Source: JBDHTS01 sp044220535 (GTDB taxonomy: Bacteria > Pseudomonadota > Alphaproteobacteria > Micavibrionales > Micavibrionaceae). From it: a stretch of DNA of 12,153 nucleotides. Of the stretch, positions 5,713 to 11,466 are shown piece by piece. The position numbers and the translations under genes were made by a program. Where the stretch lies: NCBI GenBank assembly GCA_044220535.1, contig JBGAQU010000082.1, positions 1 to 12,153 on the forward strand. The letters run 5' to 3'. The number at the start of each line of letters is the position of its first letter. Position 1 is the stretch's first letter. The notes below the pieces were generated by a model, which saw only the letters and a list, made by a program, of their open reading frames with translations, was not told the origin of the DNA and did not search any database.

Positions 5713-5910
5713 ATGGCCGGGACAATGGGATGGTGGCGCAGGCTGGTGGAGCGGGTGATGGGCCCGTCCGCCCCCTGCGCCTGCGGCGGGCGGATCTATC
5801 AGTTCCTGGACTGGCACGATTTCCACTACCACTGCATACGCTGCGGCGCCTGCGTGGACGCGGAGGAGTTTGCGAAGGCGCGGGCGGGGGAGGCTGCTGG
5901 GAAAGAGTGA
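5713..5910 (+). CDS. Small zinc-ribbon protein
   Basis: A 65-aa protein whose cysteines suggest a zinc ribbon: CACGG (Cys-X-Cys) near residue 22, then after a WHDFHYH stretch CIRCGACVDAEEF with a C-x2-C-x2-C cluster. The N-terminal part (MGWWRRLVERVMG) is an amphipathic basic helix. Metal binding is inferred from the cysteine pattern; I recognise no named family. The start is uncertain: ATG 5713 follows GGGCGAAGG very closely, ATG 5725 is also possible, and a TTG at 5680 would overlap the terminator. A decayed partial copy of the second cysteine cluster lies at 6946-7010, which supports this being a real protein family in this genome. Confidence 0.55.
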   Translation: MAGTMGWWRRLVERVMGPSAPCACGGRIYQFLDWHDFHYHCIRCGACVDAEEFAKARAGEAAGKE

Positions 5911-5941
5911 CGTTCCGGTAGACTCTGCCTTTTCACTACCT

Positions 5942-6081
5942 CGTCATCCCGGCGAAAGCCGGGACCCATGCGCTGGTTCGGCATACAATCAAGGGTCAGT
6001 GAAGAGGGGGTATTTGAAAGATTCTACGCCTTTATGTGATGGGTCAATAGTGTATGGGTCCCGGCTTTCGCCGGGATGACG
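5942..6081. repeat. REP/BIME-like inverted repeat pair
   Basis: Two perfect 28-bp inverted copies (5942-5969 and 6054-6081) flank an 84-bp spacer. Each contains its own palindrome CCCGGC-GAAA-GCCGGG and begins or ends with the GTCATCCCGGC / GCCGGGATGAC motif that is frequent as an intergenic palindrome in alphaproteobacterial genomes. The whole can fold into one long hairpin. No transposase gene and no clear target-site duplication are seen. It is likely a non-autonomous REP-type or small mobile palindromic element between the zinc-ribbon gene and the OmpA-like gene. Confidence 0.8.
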
Positions 6082-6150
6082 ATAAAGGAGAAATGCTGGA
6101 TTTAAATCTGGCTGGACAATATTTCCTTAGATGTTTCTGCCTACGCACAA

Positions 6151-6173
6151 TAAGTTCCAAGGGAGGGAACTTA
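6151..6173. repeat. 8-bp stem-loop upstream of the OmpA-like gene
   Basis: TAAGTTCC (6151-6158) and GGAACTTA (6166-6173) form a perfect 8-bp stem with a 7-nt purine loop, 53 nt before the OmpA-like start. No T-tract follows, so it may be a 5'-UTR structure or operator. The rest of 5911-6226 holds the REP pair and no convincing gene. Confidence 0.4.
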
Positions 6174-6226
6174 ATCGCTCCTTATGCGTTCATCGGATGA
6201 CAAACACTTATAGTTAGGATTTTCTG

Positions 6227-6886
6227 ATGTCTTTTAACAAAATACTCCTTCTTGGCGGCGTCTGTATCATGACTGCCTGTTCTTATGTTCCAGGGCCGGA
6301 TATGTCCTATAGCGGCCCGCGCTATGTGCCTCGGCCTAAAATTCCTGTATCCCAATATACCCAGGAAAATTTCAACGAGGATCGCATGGATCGCCGGGCC
6401 TACAATGAATATGAGCATAGGGAACAATGCCAGAAATACCGCCGCATACCACGCAATTCCGTCATGGTGTCCAATTGCGACGTCATGCGCGCGCCTGATG
6501 TCGTGGCGGTAAGGCAAAGCCAGACGGTTGTTACAACACAGGAACGCGATATCTTTCACAGCTATACAGTGCTGTTCGATTTCGATCGTTCCAACATCCG
6601 GGACAATGAACAGGTGACCATTAACCAGGTTGCGGATGAGATCAGCACATACCGTCCGCGCTTTGTAACCGTCACAGGCTTCGCGGACCGTTCAGGCAAG
6701 CCTGATTACAATCAGCGCCTGTCCGCGCGCCGCGCCCAGGCCGTATCCGAAGCCCTGACCGCACGCGGCATTCCTAACCGCATTATCAGTGAAGATGCGC
6801 GCGGAGAATACAACAACGCAGTCCCGACCGGCGATGGCGTGAAGCTGCAGGAAAACCGCCGCGTGGTCATCGATTTCCATCGATAA
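6227..6886 (+). CDS. OmpA-family peptidoglycan-associated lipoprotein
   Basis: The 219-aa protein has a lipoprotein signal peptide, MSFNKILLLGGVCIMTAC, with Cys18 as the lipidation site. It is therefore expected to anchor in a membrane, most likely the outer one. Residues about 45-105 form a linker rich in charged residues and tyrosine, with two cysteines (C68, C84). The OmpA/Pal C-terminal domain runs from about 112 (YTVLFDFDRSNI) to the end. GFADRSGKPDYNQRLSARRA at 151-170 carries the residues that contact diaminopimelate in this family (D154, R169), and ENRRVVIDF closes the fold. Its role is to tether the outer membrane to peptidoglycan. The start has AGGA at about 8-nt spacing. The gene is monocistronic, ending in a strong terminator. 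Confidence 0.92.
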   Translation: MSFNKILLLGGVCIMTACSYVPGPDMSYSGPRYVPRPKIPVSQYTQENFNEDRMDRRAYNEYEHREQCQKYRRIPRNSVMVSNCDVMRAPDVVAVRQSQTVVTTQERDIFHSYTVLFDFDRSNIRDNEQVTINQVADEISTYRPRFVTVTGFADRSGKPDYNQRLSARRAQAVSEALTARGIPNRIISEDARGEYNNAVPTGDGVKLQENRRVVIDFHR

Positions 6887-6900
6887 GATCATATAAACGG

Positions 6901-6936
6901 GCCGCTCATGCTTGAACAAAGCATGAGCGGCTTTTT
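6901..6936 (+). terminator. Intrinsic terminator of the OmpA-like gene
   Basis: An 11-bp perfect stem (GCCGCTCATGC 6901-6911 with GCATGAGCGGC 6921-6931) has a 9-nt loop and is followed by TTTTT, 15 nt after the stop codon. Confidence 0.93.
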
Positions 6937-6945
6937 GTATATTTG

Positions 6946-7010
6946 ATCCACTGCACACGCTGCGGCGCATGTGTGGACGCGGAGTAGTTTGTAAGGGGGG
7001 GGCGGGCGGG
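6946..7010 (+). pseudogene. Decayed fragment of the zinc-ribbon gene at 5713-5910
   Basis: Bases 6948-6989 match 5829-5870 at all but about four positions. The translation IHCTRCGACVDAE reproduces YHCIRCGACVDAE of the intact gene, but the next codon is TAG (6985-6987) where the intact copy has GAG. Similarity then fades into a G-rich stretch. No 5' part or start codon is present; the fragment begins just after the terminator of the OmpA-like gene. It is a duplicated and decayed 3' piece. Confidence 0.65.
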
Positions 7011-7040
7011 GAAGAAGCCTTCTCCACCAGTCTGATCGCT

Positions 7041-7652
7041 CTAGAAAAACTCAGGTTTTTTCAGGCCGCAGTTTCTGCTGGCGCAGGGCGATGTCCTTGA
7101 ACAAATGGAACAGACGCGGTTGAAATCCGCCGTGATTGTCGGGGGTTTGGGCCGTGTTTGCTGTTTGGGCGGAAGCGCTACATTGGGGTTGCTGAATATA
7201 CGATAGCCGCCCAGATTGTCTTCCGGCGTGTAGGGCACGCGTTCGTCAAAATGAAGGCCGGCACGGCGTACCAGATTGTCCAGATGGCGTTCGCTTAAGA
7301 CCACGCCAGTGATTTCGCCGCCATTTTTAAATGTGATCCATGCCGTTCCTTCATCGAACATCTGGAGCGTGTCGATTTCATCAATATTGATCAGCGCACG
7401 GTTTTCGCGGTCATGGGTTTCACGGCCGCGGCTGTCAATCATGCAAATTTGATGGCCATTGACTGTAACGTCGACAAAGCGCGTGGTCTGAAGAAAGGCC
7501 TTGCGCAGATCTGCCATAGGCGTAACGGTATCAAAATTCAATCCGCCATCCATGACATAGACGACTATGCGGCCCGAATCCCTGCTGACAACACATTCAA
7601 CGTTTTGGGGCTGCACAGGCTGAACGACTTGCAATTCTATTGGCTTCATCAT
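7041..7652 (-). CDS. Hypothetical protein with a probable C-terminal frameshift
   Basis: As read, 203 aa (MMKPIELQVVQPVQPQNVEC), with no signal peptide or membrane segment and no family I recognise. The body looks natural (TAWITFKNGGEITGVVLSER). The last about 35 residues look out of frame: FNRVCSICSRTSPCASRNC is cysteine/serine-rich and unlike the rest. The other minus-strand frame over 7051-7150 reads DNHGGFQPRLFHLFKDIALR then QQKLRPEKT before TGA at 7051-7053, a plausible amphipathic ending with GC-rich third positions. The switch would fall in the proline/glutamine-rich linker (7141-7200), which has C-runs, and restoring the frame needs one added base. It is either a genuine mutation or a homopolymer sequencing error. 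The start has AAAGGGA at good spacing. Confidence 0.65.
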   Translation of the reverse strand: MMKPIELQVVQPVQPQNVECVVSRDSGRIVVYVMDGGLNFDTVTPMADLRKAFLQTTRFVDVTVNGHQICMIDSRGRETHDRENRALINIDEIDTLQMFDEGTAWITFKNGGEITGVVLSERHLDNLVRRAGLHFDERVPYTPEDNLGGYRIFSNPNVALPPKQQTRPKPPTITADFNRVCSICSRTSPCASRNCGLKKPEFF

Positions 7653-7717
7653 GAAATCCCTTTCTTTATGATCAGGAATATTTATAAGCCAAGTTTAATT
7701 GTTATGTCAACTTAAAT

Positions 7718-7804
7718 CTAAACGCCCTTATTCCCGCATTTAGGGCAGACCGTGCTGCCTGCCGGGATTTGAAGGCCGCATACGCTGCAGGTGGTGGTAT
7801 CCAT
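7718..7804 (-). CDS. 28-aa zinc-ribbon miniprotein
   Basis: A short minus-strand ORF begins MDTTTCSVCG and contains TVCPKCGNKG, giving two CxxC knuckles (C6, C9 and C20, C23), the minimal zinc-ribbon arrangement of a rubredoxin-like knuckle. GGAG lies 8-9 nt before the ATG (7802-7804), and the stop is TAG at 7718-7720. It lies between the hypothetical gene (start 7652) and the CPBP gene (stop 7865), both on the same strand. The function is unknown; zinc binding is inferred from the cysteine spacing. It is short enough to be missed by gene callers. Confidence 0.6.
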   Translation of the reverse strand: MDTTTCSVCGLQIPAGSTVCPKCGNKGV

Positions 7805-7864
7805 GGTCAATTCTCCATTTAAGTGTCTGGCTTAAAAACAGCGGAGCGGGAGCTTTTGTTCCGA

Positions 7865-8512
7865 CTATTGCCAGGCCGCGCCGCTGTAGAAGAAACGGCC
7901 GAGGCCGATTGTGAAGATCAGGCAACCATAGAGAGCGTGTTCAAAGCAGGTTAGGGCGAGGGATTTGCTGTGCTGATAGGTGCGGGCGAACAGCGCGCCG
8001 CCTGCCGCGGTCATGATCACAGCGACCGGGTTCAGGAAGATCATGTGCATATATCCGAAGGCGAGGGCGGAGGCGGCGATATAGCCTTTGCCTGTGCCGA
8101 ATAACGGCTTATAGCGGCGCATCAGGAAGGCACGGTAAATTACCTCCTGCGGCCAGACGGACAGGATGGGGTAGAGCATCATGATCATAAACCAGATTTG
8201 AGGGCGCTGCAGCGGCATGCTGAGAAACTGACCGGGTAATGCAAGCCAGACGATCGGCGTAAGGATCGCCGCGGCGCATACAAAGCGTATCAGAACTTGC
8301 TGTGCGCCCTGGCGAAACCCGTCCCAGTTCCAGTCCGCCGCCTGGGTCAGATTATGCCTGCGCCGCATAAATATCCATACGGCCATCGCGCCGCCCCATA
8401 ACAGGGCGAACATCAGCAGGCGGTCGCGCATATACAGGATCAGGGCAGGGGCGCCCGCAAACAGGATCAGGAATTCAATAGACAGCAAAATGCGCGCATG
8501 GCGATGGCTCAT
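7865..8512 (-). CDS. CPBP-family intramembrane metalloprotease-like protein
   Basis: The 215-aa polytopic membrane protein has hydrophobic segments at about 8-27, 32-50, 73-93, 105-121, 143-162, 163-178 and 187-204. The CPBP/Abi (Rce1-like) motifs are present: PQEVIYRAF at 121-129 for motif 1 (E123, R127), FGYMH at 152-156 with N161 for motif 2, and EHALYG with H192 for motif 3. The first glutamate of the usual EExxxR is glutamine here, a variant I recall in other alphaproteobacterial members. Family members cleave prenylated or membrane peptides or confer bacteriocin resistance; the substrate here is unknown. The start has no Shine-Dalgarno but a perfect -10 box 6 nt upstream, so it is probably leaderless. 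It follows the glycine-zipper gene by 25 nt on the same strand. Confidence 0.88.
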   Translation of the reverse strand: MSHRHARILLSIEFLILFAGAPALILYMRDRLLMFALLWGGAMAVWIFMRRRHNLTQAADWNWDGFRQGAQQVLIRFVCAAAILTPIVWLALPGQFLSMPLQRPQIWFMIMMLYPILSVWPQEVIYRAFLMRRYKPLFGTGKGYIAASALAFGYMHMIFLNPVAVIMTAAGGALFARTYQHSKSLALTCFEHALYGCLIFTIGLGRFFYSGAAWQ

Positions 8513-8518
8513 GCGCGC

Positions 8519-8524
8519 ATTATA
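8519..8524 (-). promoter_or_regulatory. Consensus -10 box giving a leaderless CPBP mRNA
   Basis: A perfect TATAAT on the minus strand (8519-8524) is followed by six bases, GCGCGC, and then the ATG (8510-8512), so transcription should begin on or next to the A of the start codon. There is no clear -35 at 17 nt (CTGTCG). The box overlaps the palindrome ATGCGCGCAT (8511-8520). Confidence 0.55.
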
Positions 8525-8537
8525 GCGGTTTTATCGT

Positions 8538-8951
8538 TTAGCGACAGGTGACGTTGCGGGTCGGGATATATTCATTCCCGGCCACTGCGCCTGCGGCCAC
8601 GCCGACGGCTGTCGCCGCGACCTGGCCGTTGCCTTTACCGAACTGGCTGCCGGCCAGGCCGCCGCCGAGGCCGCCCAGCACGGTGCCGACGATGTTTTTG
8701 TCATCGCATGGGGGCAGGGCCTGGGCCTGCTGTATGGGGGCAGGGGCTGCGGCACGGTTGTTCCAGTTGATATTTTCCTCACGCACATGTTTGTGATGAA
8801 CAACGGGTTTTGTGACCGTTTCTTCCTTCGTCACGCTGACGGTTTGTTCATCGCGGATATTGTTGCGCGTAATCAGTGCGCTTGCGCCTGCGCTGACAAG
8901 GACGAGAATAAGTGCGGCTATGCCAACGATAATCCAGTTTTTGTTTTGCAT
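8538..8951 (-). CDS. Glycine-zipper membrane protein (17-kDa-antigen-like)
   Basis: The 137-aa protein begins with one N-terminal membrane segment (WIIVGIAALILVLVSAGASA, about 6-25). A hydrophilic linker (TKEETVTKPVVHHKHVREEN, then an Ala/Pro/Gln stretch) follows. It ends in a glycine-zipper 2TM domain at 88-126 (GTVLGGLGGGLAGSQFGKGN and VGVAAGAVAGNEYIP) with a terminal cysteine (TCR). The zipper is typical of the Rickettsia 17-kDa surface antigen and SlyB-like envelope proteins. The N-terminus lacks a lipobox, so it looks like an inner-membrane anchor. The start has AAGGAG at 7-nt spacing. The CPBP gene follows 25 nt downstream and could be co-transcribed. Confidence 0.85.
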   Translation of the reverse strand: MQNKNWIIVGIAALILVLVSAGASALITRNNIRDEQTVSVTKEETVTKPVVHHKHVREENINWNNRAAAPAPIQQAQALPPCDDKNIVGTVLGGLGGGLAGSQFGKGNGQVAATAVGVAAGAVAGNEYIPTRNVTCR

Positions 8952-9030
8952 GGTATGTCTCCTTATCGGGGTACAAACACCTGAGAACGGCGAAAGGTTC
9001 CGTTACGCTTGTGCGAATTGGTTAACAAAA

Positions 9031-9052
9031 AACGGGGCCCGAAGGCCCCGTT
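9031..9052 (-). terminator. Terminator of the outer-membrane beta-barrel gene
   Basis: A perfect 9-bp stem (AACGGGGCC 9031-9039 with GGCCCCGTT 9044-9052) has a CGAA loop. On the minus strand it is followed by a run of T residues (the A-run at 9027-9032), 12 nt after the beta-barrel stop. It has short T-runs on both sides and may also act on the plus strand. Confidence 0.9.
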
Positions 9053-9064
9053 TTGGAAGATTTT

Positions 9065-9733
9065 TTAGAAGTGATAGGCTGCGCCCAGGCGCAGATCGTC
9101 TTCATCCGCCTGCAGGCCGTCTTTGTTGTCGTAGAAAACGTGGGAATAATCAAGGCGGATGCCGAAATTCTTAAAGACGATCAGTTCGCTGCCAAAGCCG
9201 AGTTCGAATCCGTGCAGGGTTTCGCTGTTTGTCGCTGCGCCCACCGATGTTTCAAATTCAGCCTCACGATAGCCAAGGATGGCATAGGGTTTCATATCCA
9301 GCGGCATATAGTTGTTGATGAAGGAAAGGCCGGGGCGGAAGCTAAGGCCCCATTCATGCTGTTTTTCTGCTGTCAGTGAAATTCCGGCAACCGTCAATTC
9401 ATCATCCGCATTCGACCATGCGTAGTGACCTTCGATTGATGCGTTGATTCCAAGGCCGAGGTTGTTGTTCAGCAATGTATCGAGGGAATAGCCGACAAAC
9501 AGGCCGTAATCACCGCCATTGGCGTCGAAATCCGCGCCGCTGCCCGACTCAACATCGTTCAGGCTGAATCCGCCAAAGCCGCCGGCGTAGAAGCCGGAGA
9601 GAGGAGACAGTTCGGGCATGCTGGTTGTGGTGTTGTAATCATAGCTCTGGCTATTGGAATTATAAGTCTGGGCCTGCGCCGGTACGGCCAGAAGGAACAG
9701 GGCCGTTGTAGCTAGGGCGAATCGTCTGATCAT
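9065..9733 (-). CDS. Outer-membrane beta-barrel protein (OmpW/Opa-like size)
   Basis: The 222-aa protein has a clear Sec signal peptide (MIRRFALATT, then ALFLLAVPAQAQ, cleavage after AQA near residue 21). Alternating beta-strands follow (GFYAGGFGGFSLND, GDYGLFVGYSLDT, GLGINASIEGHYAWS, WGLSFRPGLSFI, LHGFELGFGSELIV, IRLDYSHVFYD), and it ends in LRLGAAYHF, whose terminal phenylalanine is the signal recognised by the BAM assembly machinery. This predicts an eight-stranded barrel. I chose ATG 9733 because GGAG lies 7 nt before it; an ATG at 9763 would add ten polar residues in front of the signal peptide. It has its own strong promoter and terminator, so it is a single-gene unit. Confidence 0.9.
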   Translation of the reverse strand: MIRRFALATTALFLLAVPAQAQTYNSNSQSYDYNTTTSMPELSPLSGFYAGGFGGFSLNDVESGSGADFDANGGDYGLFVGYSLDTLLNNNLGLGINASIEGHYAWSNADDELTVAGISLTAEKQHEWGLSFRPGLSFINNYMPLDMKPYAILGYREAEFETSVGAATNSETLHGFELGFGSELIVFKNFGIRLDYSHVFYDNKDGLQADEDDLRLGAAYHF

Positions 9734-9803
9734 GGATGTCTCCGGACTGGGAAGGGTTTTCATGCTGGTAAACTAAAGAGGAGGGATTCAAGTTCTAAAG
9801 GAA

Positions 9804-9832
9804 ATTATAGGCGCGCGAACTCGGTGGCGCAA
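9804..9832 (-). promoter_or_regulatory. Promoter of the outer-membrane beta-barrel gene
   Basis: Minus-strand TTGCGC (9827-9832) and a perfect TATAAT (9804-9809) are spaced by 17 nt. Transcription would start near 9797, leaving a leader of about 64 nt before ATG 9733. Confidence 0.7.
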
Positions 9833-9849
9833 GGATTCGTGCCTTGCGC
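9827..9849 (-). terminator. Hairpin after the receiver gene, overlapping the next promoter
   Basis: An 8-bp perfect stem, GCGCAAGG (9827-9834) with CCTTGCGC (9842-9849), has a 7-nt loop and lies 5 nt after the stop of the response-regulator gene. There is no T-tract, so it would be a weak or factor-aided terminator. Its distal arm contains the -35 box of the beta-barrel promoter. Confidence 0.4.
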
Positions 9850-9854
9850 AATCG

Positions 9855-10232
9855 TTATGGCCCACAGTTCTCCCTGATGACGGAAACCAGTTCCTCTGGC
9901 ATGAACGGCTTGGCGATGACGGAAGCGGCGCCGAGGGCTTTATAATGCGCCCGGTCCTCGGGGCTGGCGTGGGAGGTGATGAAGATCACGGGGACGTTCT
10001 GGCATTCGGGAGCGATGCGGATGATATGCATGGTATGGGTACCATGAAGACCCGGCATCATTTTATCCAGCAGGATCAGATCGGGCACGAAATGGCGGAG
10101 TTCGTCCAGCGCTTCCTGGCCGGAACTGCAGATATGCAGGTCGTAAGGCCCGGCGCGTTCAACGACCACGCGGACGAGGTCCTGCATAATGGGGTCGTCC
10201 TCCACATACAGGATCTTTTTATTGTGCCGCAT
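9855..10232 (-). CDS. Stand-alone response-regulator receiver (CheY-like)
   Basis: The 125-aa protein is one complete receiver domain with no output domain. The acidic pocket is EDD at 11-13, the phospho-acceptor is D56 in DLILLDKMMPG, the switch threonine is T86 in VIFITSHA, and the lysine is K108 in AKPFMPEEL. Such proteins act through protein contacts after phosphorylation by a histidine kinase, as in chemotaxis or phosphorelays. No kinase gene is in the window, so it is an orphan here. The start has GGGGGA at 6-nt spacing. A hairpin follows the stop, and the beta-barrel gene lies downstream with its own promoter. Confidence 0.93.
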   Translation of the reverse strand: MRHNKKILYVEDDPIMQDLVRVVVERAGPYDLHICSSGQEALDELRHFVPDLILLDKMMPGLHGTHTMHIIRIAPECQNVPVIFITSHASPEDRAHYKALGAASVIAKPFMPEELVSVIRENCGP

Positions 10233-10312
10233 CTGATGTCCCCCAACCGTTATGGTTGCATCATACGGTATAAAAACGAACCGGAAAGGGATTTGGTTGC
10301 ATCAGGGCATAA

Positions 10313-10348
10313 AAAAATACAGATGCAGTCACCTGCATCTGTATTTTT
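10313..10348 (-). terminator. Bidirectional-looking terminator of the cold-shock gene
   Basis: A perfect 16-bp stem (10313-10328 with 10333-10348, core ACAGATGCAG / CTGCATCTGT) has a TCAC loop and A/T runs on both outer sides. It lies 54 nt after the stop of the cspA-like gene on the minus strand. Confidence 0.9.
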
Positions 10349-10402
10349 GTTATCGAATGGGATCGGCCTTGTAAAAGGAGTACCCGGAAAGAGCGTCTGA
10401 AA

Positions 10403-10609
10403 TCAGGCCGCTTTTTGCAAGTTAACGGCGCTGCTTTTGCCGTTCTTGTTTTCGATTTCATAGCTGATCTTCTGGCCTTCCTGGAGGCTGCCGAGACCGG
10501 CGCGCTCAACGGCCGTGATGTGAACGAACACATCGTTGCCGCCTTGATCAGGTGCGATAAACCCATAGCCTTTGGTCGGGTTAAACCATTTAACAGTTCC
10601 GGTTTGCAT
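10403..10609 (-). CDS. CspA-family cold-shock protein
   Basis: The 68-aa single cold-shock domain has both nucleic-acid-binding motifs: RNP1 KGYGFI at 13-18 and RNP2 DVFVHI at 26-31, preceded by GTVKWFNPTK. It is expected to bind single-stranded RNA or DNA and melt RNA structure during cold or growth transitions. Its length is typical of the family, but the ending (NGKSSAVNLQKAA) is slightly different from the classic E. coli proteins. The Shine-Dalgarno AAAGGAG is about 10 nt before the ATG. The gene has its own promoter and a strong terminator. Confidence 0.96.
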   Translation of the reverse strand: MQTGTVKWFNPTKGYGFIAPDQGGNDVFVHITAVERAGLGSLQEGQKISYEIENKNGKSSAVNLQKAA

Positions 10610-10636
10610 TTCGTTAGTTCTCCTTTAATACGAAAG

Positions 10637-10666
10637 CATATGTCACAGGAAAGCGGTCGCGGTCAA
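10637..10666 (-). promoter_or_regulatory. Candidate promoter of the cold-shock gene
   Basis: Minus-strand TTGACC (10661-10666) and CATATG (10637-10642) are 18 nt apart. The -35 is strong and the -10 is moderate. The leader would be only about 20 nt, so the long 5' UTR known from some cspA genes is not present with this promoter. Confidence 0.45.
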
Positions 10667-10820
10667 GCTAATTTAGCGATTTTGAACGTTTTTTTGGCCA
10701 AAAACCGCAAAATGTCAAATAAAGAAGCCTGGCTTGGGCTTTCAGGAACCTTTTCCAGGGAAGCGGTGTTGGTCGGATATCAACGGCTTCGTTTAGGACT
10801 TGAGTAGAAGGAGAGTTATT

Positions 10821-10898
10821 ATGAAGGGCTTGTTATTGTGGATGGTGGGTATTCCTCTTCCCGTGATCATACTCTTGTACCTGTTTCATGTTCTGTAA
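10821..10898 (+). CDS. 25-aa single-span membrane peptide
   Basis: A short ORF beginning MKGLLLWMVGIPLPVIILLY is almost wholly hydrophobic, forming one transmembrane helix, with a lysine at position 3 and FHVL at the end. AAGGAG sits 7-8 nt before the ATG, and an intrinsic terminator-like hairpin follows the stop by 22 nt, so it looks like a complete small gene. I believe similar peptides of about 25 residues occur in other alphaproteobacteria, but I cannot name the family. The function is unknown. A toxic type I-like peptide and a regulatory membrane microprotein are both possible. Confidence 0.6.
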   Translation: MKGLLLWMVGIPLPVIILLYLFHVL

Positions 10899-10920
10899 AA
10901 AGACCGGAATATGGTGTGAT

Positions 10921-10954
10921 CATAAAGCCTGCCGGGCATTTGGCAGGCTTTATG
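10921..10954 (+). terminator. Terminator-like hairpin after the membrane peptide
   Basis: A perfect 13-bp stem, CATAAAGCCTGCC (10921-10933) with GGCAGGCTTTATG (10942-10954), has an 8-nt loop. The T-rich tail is short (GTTTCA), so efficiency may be moderate. Confidence 0.7.
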
Positions 10955-10989
10955 GTTTCAAGGCCTGTGAATCACGGGGATAAAGTCAT

Positions 10990-11018
10990 TTGCCTTCTTT
11001 CTTTTTTCGGGATATCTT
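10990..11018 (+). promoter_or_regulatory. Candidate promoter of the small lipoprotein gene
   Basis: TTGCCT (10990-10995) and TATCTT (11013-11018) are 17 nt apart. The start would be near 11025, giving a leader of about 74 nt that contains a small hairpin TTGGGG/CCCCAA (11047-11063). Confidence 0.4.
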
Positions 11019-11098
11019 TAGCTCAAGACGCGACCGATTCTCTCCTTTGGGGGTTCTCCCCAATTATCCTCGTTCTTTAAAAGCTTGTGAGGCTTTCC

Positions 11099-11425
11099 AT
11101 GACGGCTTTCAGACGTTTGACCGCCTGTGCGGTGATTCTGGCCCCCCTGGCGCTGACCGCCTGCGGTGACGGCTGGGTAACACAAAAATATTCCGGCGTG
11201 CCTTATGACGGGCGCGGCATTGTCAATGATGATGAACGCACGGCCGGTTATGGCGTTGAATATGTGCGCGCCAGCATGATGCCGAGCAAGGGCACGAATA
11301 CGGAGACCGTGTTGGAAAAGCCGGCAGAACCCGCTCCAGCCCCGGCCCCCGAGCCTAAGACGGAGCCTGCGAAGGCCGAGATCAAGGATGCGGCACCCTT
11401 ATTCAACAAGGTGCAAACCAAATAA
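11099..11425 (+). CDS. Small lipoprotein with Pro/Ala/Glu-rich tail
   Basis: The 108-aa protein begins MTAFRRLTACAVILAPLALT and continues with the lipobox LTAC, so the cysteine near residue 22 should be lipidated. The mature part has a short folded-looking region (VTQKYSGVPYDGRGIVNDDE, then RTAGYGVEYVRASMMP). It then becomes a low-complexity PAEPAPAPAPEPKTEPAKAE tail, which often spans the periplasm. ATG 11099 has GAGG at 7-nt spacing; an upstream GTG (11087) would only add four residues. The family is not recognised. It is monocistronic, with a promoter candidate and a terminator. Confidence 0.8.
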   Translation: MTAFRRLTACAVILAPLALTACGDGWVTQKYSGVPYDGRGIVNDDERTAGYGVEYVRASMMPSKGTNTETVLEKPAEPAPAPAPEPKTEPAKAEIKDAAPLFNKVQTK

Positions 11426-11453
11426 AAATGGCGCCTTAGGGCGCTATTTTTTT
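11424..11453 (+). terminator. Terminator of the small lipoprotein gene
   Basis: The stem GCGCC (11431-11435) with GGCGC (11440-11444) extends through a G-T pair into A/T pairs (11424-11429 with 11446-11451). It has a TTAG loop and ends in a T-run to 11453. It may work in both directions, as the next gene is convergent and ends at 11467. Confidence 0.85.
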
Positions 11454-11466
11454 AACCGGAAAATAA

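Noticed and set aside
5539..5832. Minus-strand ORFs across the structured RNA (5495-5725, 5539-5832)
   Set aside because: They read through the terminator hairpin and have low-complexity arginine/proline composition and no ribosome sites.
6093..6200. 35-codon ORF after AAGGAG downstream of the REP pair
   Set aside because: The ribosome site is only 2 nt from the ATG, and the ORF runs through the 6151-6173 stem-loop. There is no recognisable protein character.
8787..9379. Plus-strand ORFs over the glycine-zipper and beta-barrel genes (8787-8984, 8812-9174, 9053-9379)
   Set aside because: Shadows. The minus-strand genes have signal peptides or membrane segments, ribosome sites and a terminator in the correct orientation.
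10640..10807. Plus-strand ORF of 55 aa (MSQESGRGQANLAILNVFLA...) ending just before the membrane peptide gene
   Set aside because: No Shine-Dalgarno at ATG 10640 or at the internal ATG, and it overlaps the cold-shock promoter. The composition is plausible, so it stays a weak possibility only.
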